Part shown: positions 21,873 to 35,205 of the stretch, piece after piece
Layout: each line of letters starts with the position of its first letter
Numbering within the stretch: the stretch's first letter is position 1
Assembly: GCA_011800805.1 (NCBI GenBank)
Contig: MPNW01000125.1
Span: 30,242 to 94,241 of the forward strand
DNA length: 64,000 nt
Direction of reading: 5' to 3'
Source: Hirudo medicinalis
Lineage: Eukaryota; Annelida; Clitellata; Hirudinida; Hirudinidae
The notes under the pieces: generated by a model
The model's input: the letters and a program-made list of their open reading frames with translations, nothing else
Databases searched by the model: none
Told to the model about the DNA's origin: nothing
Program-made: the position numbers and the translations under genes

Positions 21873-24800
21873 TCATAGCTCCCCGTGGGGAAGTTTGGAT
21901 GGATCTAAAAAAAATGTTCCAAAGTTATTTTCATTAAACTCAAAATTTATCACGCTCGGTGATAAACTCAATGAAAATGAAAAACTAAAGTCTACAGATT
22001 GGTCAGTACTTATCACCTGCCATTGTGTGCTGCTCTCTTAATGTCATGCTTATTGAGAAGATCGAATCAAAAGTCATCACTATCAGCATACCATTGCTAA
22101 TCACAACCATCAGTGCAAAATCGCCGCGACAAACAACTCACCGGGAGTGTGCACGGTGGTGGTTTCATCAGAAACATTGCTGTTGACCTGATCCCAGAGG
22201 GACTTGACCTCACCGTCGTAGTCCTTCCACTCCCCGACGATTCTCATGGCAGCCTCCAGTTTTGGCTCCTTCGTCTTCGGGTTGTTGCACTGGAAAATTT
22301 ATCATTCGACAATTCAAATAACCTCTACGATCAAACGTGCATCGGAGCAGGTTGCATTCAACGTGTCGTGTTCAAAACTCAGTTTGCACTGCTACGACCT
22401 GCTGCAATCCTTGTGAAGGAGTGCAACACAAATGGTTAAAGAAATTATTAATGAATTAAATCTGATGCTATGAATACATGAAATGCAATCGCAATGAAAT
22501 CATAAAACAAAAAAGTCCAGCCCTCGTTAGCCCCACCCAATAAGGTGATGAGCTTGTCAATGCATTATAATTTTCTCCACTTTATACTCCATAATGAATG
22601 CAAGTTAACAGTATCTCAGCTGTGATTGGTCGATGACCAGCCAATCACCATAATCATAATCATAATCATAATCATAACTATAGTCATCCCAACCAACCAA
22701 ATCTATGGTCTTGGCTTTCTTCTTCTCAGCATCACTGCACCAAGTTTCACACCAGAGCCACTCCTGGGGCAGGGATTTGATGGCAACTTGATGGATCATG
22801 TTGTTGGGGAGATCCTGACCAAGGGAGAGAGGAGATGAAGTTGAACAAATTGAATATTTAAAAATTTGAAGCAAGTTGTTTTATAGGAGGACGATTTGTG
22901 CAGGTTGGCCGAACGGGTTGCGTTCCTGCATACGGCAGTAACGGCAACGGTTGTAACGTGCCGTGTTTGAAATCCGGCCTGCATTGCCCCAAGCGTCCTC
23001 GGAAAACAGCGCCATATAAATGGTTAACAAAAAGAGCCTCTGATGCTATGAATATGGCGCTGTATAAATGAAGTTCATCACCACGATGATCTTAAATGCA
23101 ATCATGATGCACATGTTAGATATGATTGATGACTAAAGAAGTATGAAGGTAACAGTAAGAGTAACGGGTGATGAAAAAATAAATAACAACATCACGGGCA
23201 ACTCTGAGTGATATTTTCTGAAGAACAAACCTGATCGAGGTTGGACAAGCTGTTTGGATCCTGACTCAGACCCTGATACTGGCCTCTCAACCTGTCGCCT
23301 GCAGCAATCCTCCTGAACTTCTTCAGATCGACCACATAAAGGGCACTGGGGTCGACGAGTATGTCGGACGGGTCGAAGAGAAATAAATGAAATAAAATCT
23401 AATAACGCTGCCACTCATAATTTACGTAATATTGATAATTAACTTATATTTTCGATTGTCGGATTTTAACGTCGCAAATTTAACGATCGGCATCGACATC
23501 GGATTGTTACAATACAGTACTGCCCGACAGGGACCAAGTACTGAGGTCCAAGTACAAGTACTGAGTACCCACGTCTGTTGCCTACATAATTACTCATAAA
23601 GAATGTAGACCTGCTTGTCATTGCATTCCCTTACTTCTAAACTATTACCATTTCAGTAAGAGCAACGTCGAGCAAATACCTAATATGATATTTCCTGTGG
23701 CCAAGGTGACTCTGCCAATAGCCAGATTTCCAGAACCTGTAGCCGTCCATGTCGTCCCTACTGTCGCAAAAGGGCGTGTATCCGTAAGGAGCGCCCTCCA
23801 GGTCGAGGTCGTGGAGTTCTTTGAGGTCGGCACGGACGGTCTGATCGGCATCGACGAAGATGATTTTGTTGACGCTCAGTGGAAACAGGACGTCCAGGAA
23901 GAGGATCTTGTATCTGTTAGTCGGTGTTTAAATTATAAATTATTATTGTTGTTAAATTGCATTTTCAGTGTGGAACAAGTAATAAAAGGAAATCGAATAA
24001 TGAAGTGAAAATAAAAATGGAATAAATAAAATAATAACAAAAAATATGTGGAAATAACTTAAAATATGCAAAAGAAACACTCCATATAACAACGTTTGCC
24101 GCTACTACACAATGCCACGACAATGCATCGATGCATCGGCAATACGATCAACGGGCTTCGAAAGTCAATCAACAAATTAACATAAATTAGCATAATTTAT
24201 CAATCACCCCCAGATCATCCTTTGCTTTTCCGTCTGCTGGTGGAGCCACCTGGGCCACTTGTACTGGACGAGCTCGTACTCGAAATTGTACTTCGACGCC
24301 ATGTGCGGGATGAAGTTCTTAAAGCTCGGCGACAGGTAATTCTTGAGGAACCAGAACTTGACCTTCGACTGGGTGTTCTTGAGCACGCTCAGCATCATGA
24401 TCCTGAGGAACCTCTCGTACAGGTGACCAGAGGCCAGGGAGAAGACGTTTATGGTGGAATCCTCCTCAGAGTCCCTCGAGGTGCGACCGCCCAAGGTGCT
24501 CGACAGCGAATCCCAGATGCCGTAGGATGACTCGGCGTCGTCCGAGAGCAGATCCTCTTTCTCCATTCCTTCTTTCTTTGTCACCTGATTGAATTTATTT
24601 ATTGTTCATTTGTTATTATTAAGTGAAATGCAGCGGATAAGTAAGTGATAATGTAAGTGATCAAGTAAGTAATCACGCTAAGCCGATCCTTCATTATTAT
24701 TGTTAACAAAGTGTTGATGATAAATCTTATAAAAGAAGATTAGTAGAATGACTGAGGCTAGCAAAGCATCCTCATTATCACAACAAACATCTGCATTACT

Positions 24801-25951
24801 GACTTTAGGATAGATGGTGACTCCTTTGAAGCTGTCCATGAGAACCATAATGTTGTCCTTCACGTCAGCTGCCCCCTGTCCGACAATGTTGTAGAGATCC
24901 CGTGACTTTCCCTCTCTGAGTCTCAGGTACCAAAGACCGGGAGAGGCCTTGAGTTGGAAGTAGCCCAGGTTTGCCATGACGATGGTATCGACAAGGGCAG
25001 GGGTGGAGTTGGTTCCCAGAATAAACTGAAGCCCTCTTGGAGGATTTCCGCTGACAAGGTCGTAGCAGCGACCTTCGAGCAGAAGTTTCTCCAGTTCAAA
25101 CTCGGCCGCAACACGAGATTCGACCTCGCTGAGAAGGATGTTGTCAAGATCGTATGGCGAGTGGACGGCCTCCACCAACCAGCTTTCTGGGGTGTCCATG
25201 TTGAGGGTTAGAAGTGAGTTTTCTGGCAGCCCATAAAACAGGGCACTCGGGGCAACCAATGCGTTGTCTTTGACTTGGGGTTCTGGATTTAAGACAAACC
25301 TATAGAAGCTTTTCAGCGGCATTTCCGAGAGCTTCTCTCGGCAGTTAAAAAATATTTTGATGTCTGCATTGACTACTTCGCTGAGGGCCTCGATGATGGG
25401 CAAAAACTTTTGTGCCCCCTCGAGACGGGATCGAGCACGGCCACCAGGTCGAAGGTCGGACCGGGTTCGGGGGCCTCAATGTGCAGCACGCTGTGCTCTG
25501 TTTCGATAAACTTCAACTGGACCCTGTTCTCCCTGTGACTCTGCGACATGAGGACGCTCTCGAGCCTCATGACCAGATCCGAAGTCACCTCTCCTTCCAG
25601 TTTGTAAGACTTGACGATTTTTTCCACTTTCTCCACGAACGCCGCTTGCGAAACTTTTTCCATGAGCTCGAAGTCCTTCTCGACGAAAACAGAGTTCTCG
25701 TCCAAAGGTCCGATGACCTGCAAAAATGTTTTTAAAAATGCCATTAACAATAATTACAATGATAATTTTGTTAATATTAATTTTTAATGATAATAATTTT
25801 ATTAACAATAATTATAATAATAATTTTCTTATTAAACTAAATGATGATTATCAATGATAATTAATGATAATTTGTTAACGACAATCATGAGATTTTACAT
25901 CTCCACAGGAAGTGAATCGAACGAGCGACAGCACAAGTTTCAACCAGCACC

Positions 25952-26003
<52 letters not shown>

Positions 26004-26700
26004 CCACAACAACAACGAACCTTTCCATTGACAACAACAGCAAGTGCTGATGAAGGCAGCTTGAGAACTTTCTGACAGAAGATTCTGTGGAAGTTGAGGA
26101 GTTCTGTTCCTCTCTTTTCGAGTCCATGGATGAACGACTCCATGTCCATGTTCTGCAAGGATGGATTATAATAATAATAATAATAATAATAATAAATTGA
26201 CAAATAATTATTTATTCATTTATGCAAGATCTTAATATTCAAATTTGCAATCTAACTAATTTCCCAAAGATAATGAGGCACCAGTGAAATAAGATCCCCC
26301 AAGTGTAATTTATCACAAACTATGACCACGGCTCACCCCGACAGAAAATTCGGCCAAGTTTTTGAAGCTGGCAGTCACTCGAGGTACGTTTTCTTCCCTC
26401 AAGATCTTGAAGAGGAAGTTCTTGGCGACGTTCAGACTCAGGTTTTCTATGGCGTGCTGGACCACCAAGGAGATTCTGATGCCTTTTGATTGGATGGAAG
26501 AATGGGGGACATTGTGGATCAGGCCAAGCCTCATGTTGTTGGTGTGCTTCTAAAAGTGTTTACTCTTTTTTTTTTCAATGATTACATGATATTTTATTGA
26601 CCACCCATGTACACATCATCACTGAGAATAATTCCAAAGCTACACACAATGTTGGACACAACATGCAAGGTGTACATGTACTTCAAGCAGTTCAAACTAA

Positions 26701-26731
<31 letters not shown>

Positions 26732-28062
26732 AAGAAATATAACAAAATAACTAGTGCTATTTTTGTTCCCATCGACATAATCATTAGAGGAACTGACAGT
26801 GATCGTTATGACCATTGGCAGCCCTAATGAAATTCAGGCTCAAAGAAACAATTTCTCGTTGAACCAGAATGAAACCTCTTAAAGAACTTACGAGGTGCTT
26901 CAGGGCAGAAAGGAATAGGCTGCGACCCTCGGGCTTCTCAAGGTCGCAGGCCACCCATACAGTCAGTGGTCTGAGCTTCGATTCCTCTGAATGAATGAAT
27001 TATCCAAATGACAATTACCTCGCGATTACTGAACATCGACGATCGCCGATATCGACCTTCCATATCACAATATAATGGATTTTTAAAGCTATTAATTAGT
27101 TGTTGTTAATTATTACCACTAATTAATCATTTTCAAACTGAAAATTTATTTTGACCAATTTATTTTAAATTTAATAAATCATTTCAACAAATTAATATAT
27201 TTTTAAATCGATCAAATGTTATATTTTTTTAATACATCAATTATTTGAATCCCCAACCATTCTTGACGAGATGCTTCATGTCCGAAGAGAGGATGGAGAT
27301 GAGAGAAGTTTCGTTCAACGAGTTCAGGTCGGGACTGCTGAATATTGATGAGGAGGCTGCTGCTGTTTCCGATGAAGGAATGCAATTGGTTGAAATGTTG
27401 TCCAATCACATTATAAATAACTAATTTATTCATCCAGTTATTCAAATGAAGGTCCAAGATTATCAACAGGAAAGCCAGCATGTTCTACGCTACTAAATAT
27501 GTATAAGTACAAACTCATGTGAAGGTAAACTCACAGTGCATTTGAGCCAGGTTGAGGTACCTGTTAGATGCCGTTAGTACCCTCTGGTTCAAACGGGGCA
27601 TAATGTTTTTCTGGGTCATCAAGAAATCAATGACCTTGTCTTTGTCCGTCAACGCCCCGTTGTATACAAACTTCTGAAGGTCCGAAGTCTGCCTCAACAC
27701 CCTCTGGTAGATGGCATCTTCCAGTTCGGCCTCAACCTCTTGTTGGGTCAAGGGTACCCCGTTGAGGAGAAGCTGGGGCAGGGAGGAGAGACCACTCCTT
27801 TGGTAGAAATCCAGACTCCTCTTTGTGGGAATGAATGAGAGAGCAATTAGAATATTAAATTAGCTGTATTATTTAAATGACATGAGATCTAATGAATAAT
27901 TAATTCTGTTGGAAGTAAACATTGGTCTGTTATGTCATTAACCTATTATGAGAACTTGATCAGCCTCATTGACTGAAGAATTTACGACAACAATTTACGA
28001 GAGAAGTTAAAATAAACAACAACAATAATAATAATGGTGATGATAATAATATTAACAATAAC

Positions 28063-28101
<39 letters not shown>

Positions 28102-31100
28102 TAATAAGTTTAACACATTCAATTGACACTTAATCAACAAAGATTATACATAAACGGATGTCAACAACAACATCGTCTTCATATGGAGTCACGAGTTAAA
28201 GCATTGCACACCAACCTTCAGATTATATTTCTCGTCGTCGTCGTCGTCGTCACTGCCCACGCCAGACATCATGTCGTCGACGGTGGACCTCGAGAACTTG
28301 CCACTCAGGAGGGATCGAACGGAGTCCGTGTCGATGCCCTTGACGGAAAGTGCAGCGACCTCCTGTCGGTCATGATTATTCATAAGCTAATAATCATAAT
28401 GTAACAATATGACATTCAGAATCAGGTAATCATTCTGTCTAATTGTTCACAATCACATGCAGCTCCCATATGAGGTGTTGCATAAATGCAGTCTAAATAT
28501 AATAATAACAACAACAACAACAACAACAATAACAACAACAACCAACATGAGCAAGGAATGCTATGGCATCACCGGGACTATCCTCATGGTAGAGGTGGCT
28601 GAATGCCTTCACCAGGGCCACCGAGGCATTCCTGTCGGGAGCATCTTCGGGCACCACGAACATCAGGCCGACCCTGCATGCAACAAACAGTAACAATGAA
28701 TGGTAATTAAGAAAATTAACAATGCAATATAATTGACATATAATGCAATATAATAACAATATAATGACATAATATAAAGACGACAACAACAACAATAATA
28801 ATAATAACAATAATAAAAATACACACATAAATAGTGGTGATGATGACCATGACATATATCATTACATATTAATACAAATACATTACATATTCCCATATTA
28901 TTACAGATGTTTTCAGCTGCTTTATTTCTGTGCAAAATAAAGTGCTTGAGATGAAAAGGTCATATTTATTTTTATTAAACCTAAAATCGATTACTTTGAT
29001 AACACAAAGAGACAAACTTGAAATGCTAAACGTACATCAGTGTCATCATCATCATCACCACCAACATCATCATCATCACTACTTCCATACCTTATCGGAG
29101 CATGGTAGGAGTAAAAAGCTTCCACCGTTTTGACGAGCGCCAGGTGTTTAGGATCGACGGGATTGATGACGAGCACCTGCACGAAGCAACATCTCCATTG
29201 AAGATCGCTCAGGTGAATTACGTTCAATTCGTTGGACTCGTTCGGTCGATTTAATTTCGTAAACACATTCGTAAATCGATGCGTTAAAAAAGCATGTTTG
29301 ACCTTGCGATCACATTTTAACGAGATTGGGAGAGCAATCACATCACAATCGTCATCATCATCATCATCATCTTCGACGTCCTCATCAACGTCATTGTGAC
29401 TTAATTTTTCATCATCATTGTGGCTTAATGTATCATCATTAACATCATCTTGACTTAATGTATCATCATCGTCATCATCTTGACTTAATGTATCATCATC
29501 GTCATCATCTTGACTTAATGTATCATCATCGTCATCATCTTGACTTAATGTATCATCATCGTCATCATCTTGACTTAATGCATCATCATCACTCCAGAGA
29601 ATTCAAAGGAGGAGCACCGACCAGATTGAACAAGTTCTTCCTGATGTGCCTCAGCATGCCAGGGAAGGTCGGTCTGAGGAGATCGGAAACACTTCCCGGC
29701 CACGCCATGTAGGCCTGGTCGCGTTCCAGGTCGTTGATGTACTGGATGCAACAAAAGGCAATTAAATAATAAATTTAAAAACTAACCGCTTCAAAATACT
29801 GCTAAATTGACTAACAATCAACGTTTCTTGGCATAATTTTGTAATGAATAATTAGGAATAATTTTCGACAATAATAATTAATAAGCAAATAAATAAATAA
29901 TATTGTCATTACAGACGAATGTATGAACATCGCAGTCCGGGAAATACCGAGCGAGTTCAAACGAGCAGTCGTCCTACCCAAACGGACGGATCTCTGATGT
30001 CGAGTCCAAACTGGATGTCCTCGCCCTTCAGTTCAAGGGTCAACAGTGGTGAAAGTTGTTGGCTCTCCAGTCCAAACCTAGAGGCATGTGTTGGTAATAA
30101 GTATTGTATTAAATATACAAACAAGGTACAAGTATTGTATTGAACATGGTATCACATGTAAATACTCCGACGTGAACGACGGAAGGAGAAGAACAGTCTC
30201 GGGATGTCAAAATAAAGCATTGGAAAAATAAGTAAAAGAGTAGACTCAAAGAAATATTCAGTTCGGATTGGTCGGTCATAAAATGAGACTTTCACAGATC
30301 CGCACACTCCGACCAATCGAGAACCATTAATTAAAATATTATAATGAGCTAGCCTGGATCCGAGGGCAGAGAGCCCCTCGATGAGATCGCTCTCGGCATC
30401 GATCCTCTCGAGGACGGAGAAGACCTCGAACATGTCCCCGTCCATGCGCACGCCGTTGATGAAGAATGCCGTGTCTCCTGGGGACAACTGGTGCTGCTGC
30501 TCCAAGTACTGGAAGCAATAAAAATAATAATAATGGTTATGAAGATGATAATAATAATAATAATAATGATGCAGAAGATGAATGATTAAGTAAGAGCACA
30601 CACAAAATTACTTTTAAAAATTTCACACAAAAATAAAAAAAATATAATCGACATCGTACTCTTTGATTATCTTTGATCCCCTTCTTCAGGCCGTCGCTGA
30701 TGGCAACCTTCACCAGGCGTCTGCTTGTCGAAGAATGGATTTTACAAATAAATAAACATTTGGGGAATTTTGAATTGAAGGATTGCACTGAAAATGCTCA
30801 ATGGATAAGAAGGATGTGAATGAATAATAGGTCGACAAAAATCAAGTCCAACTCCATCGAGTTCCTGACCTCGCAAGGCTGGGGAAGTTTTGACTCAAGT
30901 CCTTGAGGAGGTTCAACTGGTTTTCTTTTGGCTCCAACATCACCTTCTGAGCTACTTGGAAGCTGAGATCTGGGTGATGAATATTGATGACGATTTGAAT
31001 GACTTCATTCGAATTTATAATTTTAAGGCTCAATTCTCATTAAGGCTAAAAATTATGATAAAGAAATAATGATCATAATGGTGGGTGATAAAGAGATTTA

Positions 31101-34078
31101 ATAATAATAATAATAATAATAATAATGATGATGGCAACAACAATAACAATAATCATAATAATAATGATGATCAAAATCATAACAACAATAATCAAATAAT
31201 TGCAATGTTAAATGATGGAGAGCTTTAAGTGAGGCAGTCACCTTGCATTTGCCAGACTTTGAGTGGTGCCATGTCACCTGTGCTGTCGACGAGAAACTGT
31301 CGGAACTCTTGGAGGTCCTTTGTCGACTCCGGGTACAGGCTCCTGAGTAATGATACGTCATATTCATCACTCAACTAATAATGTCATTACGACGATGGAC
31401 AATAATTAATACTTACTATGCTAATCATAATATTTATTATGCTAATTAGTGAAACAAAGGTTAATTAAAGATGAATTAGTTAGTAAATAAATTTATCATG
31501 AGTTTTGTTGTCTCCAAGTCGCTCTTAAACTCAATTTCTGATAAACCCACTTAGGATGAGTAAAATTCAATTTATGATGGAGTTAAGTAGTCACCTTATT
31601 ATTCATCTTTTAATTAACACTGTCATCCTCGTCAACAGTCATAATCATCATCACCGTCGTCACCACCATCACCACCACCATTATCATCATGATCGGGCAC
31701 TCACTTAAGAGTCGAGAAAACAAATCCTTGCACTTCATCCACACTGGCTTCTTCGTCTTTGGCACGATCGCCTAATTAACATATCGGCGAACAAGGAGGC
31801 GGGATTAATTTAAACCAATTCGTGCCAATCAAATCAACTTGTTGGTAAATATGACGAATCAAAATAAATAGGAATACATCAAATCATAATCCGATCTTTC
31901 GTTTTTATTCTTTCGTCCGTTCCAATCTTTTGCTCACCTTCCACTTTTGCGTCGTCCTTGGCCTTGTACTCGGTGCTCTTGATGGCCAGTTCAACCCCAT
32001 AGCCCGAGAGGAAGCACTTTGTGTTTGGCTGAGTCTGTGGGATTGATTAATTAATTAATTAAATGAAATTGACTGAAAGTCAAACAAAAGTGAATTTTAA
32101 TTAAATTGAAATAAAATGGCACAAATTAATTAAGAAAACATCAATATCCAAAAGTGTAACGACCTCTGATTCTGGAGAACACCCCTTCGGGAGATTTGTG
32201 TCATAAACAAAATCGCGCGACTGATTTTTAAAAGTAATCCGACATAAAACCGGTCGTTCAAAAAAATGAAATTGAAAACAACAAATGACGCGAACCGACT
32301 ACGGTTTTACGAAACTTTCAAATTTCAAAAAGTCAAAACGCAACGACGAACGAAGCCTCGCCTTAAAGTAATGCCTGAAGACGTAAGCAACTTTTCCCTC
32401 GTCCGAGAGCTTCGCGAGGGTCCCGTGCCATTCGTCGAAGTCCTTCGTGCCGAGTCGAGCGTACAGGACGACGTGGAAGGGACTCTCGTGTCTCGACGGG
32501 TAAATCCTCTCGTCGTTCAGAACCAGGGTTTCCGACCTGCGACGGAGAAAGCACGTTAAATAGCATTGAAAAAGAAGAATCGTAACAAAATGCCTCGTCT
32601 TTGTGGCGAATGTGATTCGATGTTCGAACTGATGACAGATGTAAGAAAACATTAAAATGGATTGCTAATGTACATTGCCACAATGTTGTTAAGTCTGCTT
32701 TTTTGATTTGTTGACTGCGGCGACTTTATGTGGGTGCAAAGAATTTTTTCACAATAAATCGAATTCATGATTGGCTAAAAAACAGGTCGACATGTTGCAA
32801 GGCAGACGCAAAAGAATACTTACACGGAGACATGAAATGTCAGTGGGTGCAAATATTATCGTTGCATTCATATTAAGTTCTATTGCTATGGCAACAAATA
32901 AAAAATAATACTTTAATAATAATAATAACGATGATGATGATAATAATAATAATAATAAATGATTAAAATTTGTTTAAAGATTTTTATGGAATTTAGCAAA
33001 CATTTATCAGAAACAATAAGTCGTCGTATAATTTATAAATTGCACATAATCTTTGTCAGTACTTTTGCAATGTCTTCAGGTAAGCTTTGAAGGCAGCGAC
33101 CTCGCAGGTCACGAAGTTGTTGACCTCCACGAAGGCCTTGCAACTCCCGGGAGGCAGCCTATCACGAGCCATCTGCACGAATATCAACGAGTTAAGTTTG
33201 AGCAAATAAGTCTAATTACTCATCAACTATTTGTAATTATGTAATCATAATGATGAATTTCATAACAATAATAATAATAATCATAACGTTGAATTTCATA
33301 ACGATAACAGTAATACTCATAACGACGAATTTATAACGAAACATAATAATCTTGTAGGCCTTCAGAAATACAAAAAAAAACCTGTGAGGTCATCTTTGTT
33401 GGAGACAATATTTTAAGTTACATTGCACTCGTTAACGTTATTGCTAGTTACATTGCACTCATTAATGTTATTGCTAGTTACATTGCACTCATTAACGTTA
33501 TTGCTAGAGCAATTATAATCACTATTATTATTATCCTCTCGTCCGAAAATTATCCATACCCACCTCCTGGTGCATTTGGACCATGGGCGAGTAGTACCGG
33601 GTGGAAAGTGCAAACTTGAGCAGCCTCAACTTGCTCGGAGTGAGGAACTTGGAAGAAACATTGACGGCAGTCGTGTAGTCCGAGTACTCGTCATCTGTTT
33701 CAAACAACATTTGTTATGTTCTAGTAATAGTGGGCACAATAAGAATAATAATGCTAGTAACAATAATAACAATAATGCCAATAATAATAGTAACAACAAC
33801 AATAATAATAATAATGCTAATAATAATAATAATAGAAACAATAATAACAATAATGATAAATATAATATTATAATTCACGTAATTATAATTATAACATGTA
33901 CAATACAAAATGATACAATAAGAAAATACCATTTGAATTCAAACACTGGGAATCAATAGTTTGCATAAAATGATAACGGAAGCATATTATTGTTGTTATT
34001 ATTGTTGTTATTGTTATTATTATTATTATTATTAATTATTATTATTATACAGGGAGATGATGAAGCAACAAGCAACAT

Positions 34079-34111
<33 letters not shown>

Positions 34112-34776
34112 ATTAACAGTTACGACAATAATTGAAACGATGACTTAACAAAGTAGATCTTGGAAAGCATTTGAATTCAAATTTGAGGCAAAAATTGGCT
34201 GATAAATAGTTTTTATTTGATTTCATGGCACGCAATATCGATTCATTGCGATGTTCCGAATGATATTCCAAGAAGCGGAAGCACAACGTTTGATTAGCAA
34301 GAAATTAATTTAAGTCACAGCAACCGACAAAACTAACAATCGTCTGCATCCACGTTGAGCGATGTCGTGGCCTCAACAAACGACCAGAATGCTTCTCCTG
34401 ATTTGTTGAAGAAATATTCACTGAAATAACATGTAATAATTTAACGAACAGAATGCAGTAACGATGCGAATTACATCGGCATAATAAAGACACGATGAAT
34501 AACACAATTAATATTAGGATTGCTTCTACTTATTGTTTTATTCCTTGAGGTTTTTAAAACTGAATCAAAATTCATTGTCTTCAAGAATGTCAGTCTAAGC
34601 GGTGATGAGAAACATTTACAAACATTCCACAAATCAAACAAAATTTACCTCGTTTCAGCAAGAAATGGAGTTGACGACCACTTGGCTTTAAGACTGATTG
34701 ACACCGATTTCATTTTTGCATCTGCTAGCATGGCAAAGTACAGAAGCACGATGGCTTCTAAAATAATGCGTCCCAT
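21873..34776 (-). CDS. UGGT1: UDP-glucose:glycoprotein glucosyltransferase (UGGT), complete with one frameshift
   Basis: ER folding sensor that adds glucose to N-glycans of misfolded glycoproteins so that calnexin/calreticulin rebind them. Twenty-eight exons; main ones 34649-34776 (signal peptide [19 protein letters not shown], then [13 protein letters not shown]), 27535-27820, 24804-25717, 24208-24584, 23680-23913, 22142-22289 and 21873-21904. About 1516 residues (human 1555). The thioredoxin-like sensor region spans exons 1-22. The GT24 catalytic domain begins at about [20 protein letters not shown], with the metal-binding DxD in [14 protein letters not shown] and the conserved [20 protein letters not shown]. 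The last exon ends SKLPHGEL, an ER-retrieval-type tail (human REEL). The frame breaks at about 25420: five Gs in DPVSR|GAQKFLP where six are needed. The exon sum of 4550 nt is one short of a multiple of three. Introns after 32362 and 30354 appear to use GC donors. UGGT1 versus UGGT2 cannot be told; most invertebrates have one. Confidence 0.95.
22347..22392 (+). mobile_element. Internally deleted SINE remnant
   Basis: GCAGGTTGCATTCAACGTGT then CGTGTTCAAAACTCAGTTTG matches the two ends of the SINE family with the middle missing. It lies in the last-but-one UGGT intron. Confidence 0.4.
22900..23028 (+). mobile_element. tRNA-derived SINE, copy 2
   Basis: Best-preserved A box of the family, TTGGCCGAACGGGTTGCGTT, with B box GTTTGAAATCC downstream and tail GCGCCATATAAATGG. 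It sits in the UGGT intron between exons 22698-22814 and 23231-23345, opposite to the gene. Confidence 0.75.
25948..26016. repeat. (CAA)n tract next to a UGGT splice donor
   Basis: About 20 CAA units on the plus strand, so GTT on the sense strand. They begin within a few bases of the donor GGAAAG|GTTCGTTG of the exon 26021-26152. Confidence 0.85.
28217..28555. repeat. Microsatellites in and beside UGGT exons 15-16
   Basis: A (GAC/GAT)7 run at about 28230-28252 encodes an aspartate tract ([11 protein letters not shown]) inside exon 28216-28362. A GTT-type repeat starts right at the donor of exon 28547-28673. (AAT)n lies at 28060-28100 in the neighbouring intron. Confidence 0.8.
29426..29586. 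repeat. 30-bp minisatellite, about five copies
   Basis: Unit TGACTTAATGTATCATCATC followed by GTCATCATCT, four near-identical copies plus a diverged one, in a UGGT intron ending just before exon 29622-29741. Confidence 0.85.
33414..33507. repeat. 30-bp minisatellite, three copies
   Basis: Unit AGTTACATTGCACTCATTAA followed by CGTTATTGCT, three copies with one or two changes, in the UGGT intron between exons 33063-33172 and 33564-33694. Confidence 0.85.
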
Positions 34777-34969
34777 CTGAGATCTTTTCCTAAAAATGGA
34801 TGCTTCTAAATCAATCAAATCTTTACTAAACATCGGTCTACACCAGACGTGAAGGTTTCTATAGTGCAAGCAGGTTTTATCTTCGTAATATAAATGTTAA
34901 AAAACAACGATTGTTTTTATTCGACTGCTTTTTTGAGCAAGTACTTTTAACTTCTGGCGAATCTTTGCT

Positions 34970-35205
34970 AAGTATGATGGTCACCTGGAACTGTTATCAA
35001 AGGAATTTCAAGAAAGATTTTGTGATTTCTCAGCTTTTGAACATCAGTTTGCCTTATTCTCAGCACCATTCACCTTTGATATTGCCAAGGCAGAAGAAAG
35101 CCTGCAGATGGAACTATTAGAAATGCAGTTGGATTCTACACTTATATTAGTGATAACACATATGTGACCATGTGGCCCTCAGTTTGACATGCCTGATCTA
35201 TAGAG
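34970..35205 (+). mobile_element. Decayed hAT transposon, 3' end of the transposase
   Basis: An open stretch (34970-35167) reads KYDGHLELLSKEFQERFCDF then SAFEHQFALFSAPFTFDIAK, AEESLQMELLEMQLDSTL and a TGA. This is the C-terminal signature (LFSAPF..D......LQMELLEMQ) of hAT-type transposases and their domesticated relatives. The tail TGGCCCTCAGTTTGACATGC then CTGATCTATAG resembles the end of Charlie-like hAT elements. No other transposase part is visible, so it is a truncated fossil. It ends about 0.2 kb upstream of the UGGT start codon, on the opposite strand. Confidence 0.6.

Noticed and set aside
29041..29586. CRISPR-like regular repeats
   Set aside because: Contiguous tandem repeats without unique spacers, inside a eukaryotic intron.
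33570..33959. Asparagine-rich ORF
   Set aside because: AAT/AAC microsatellite running on from the antisense of a UGGT exon.
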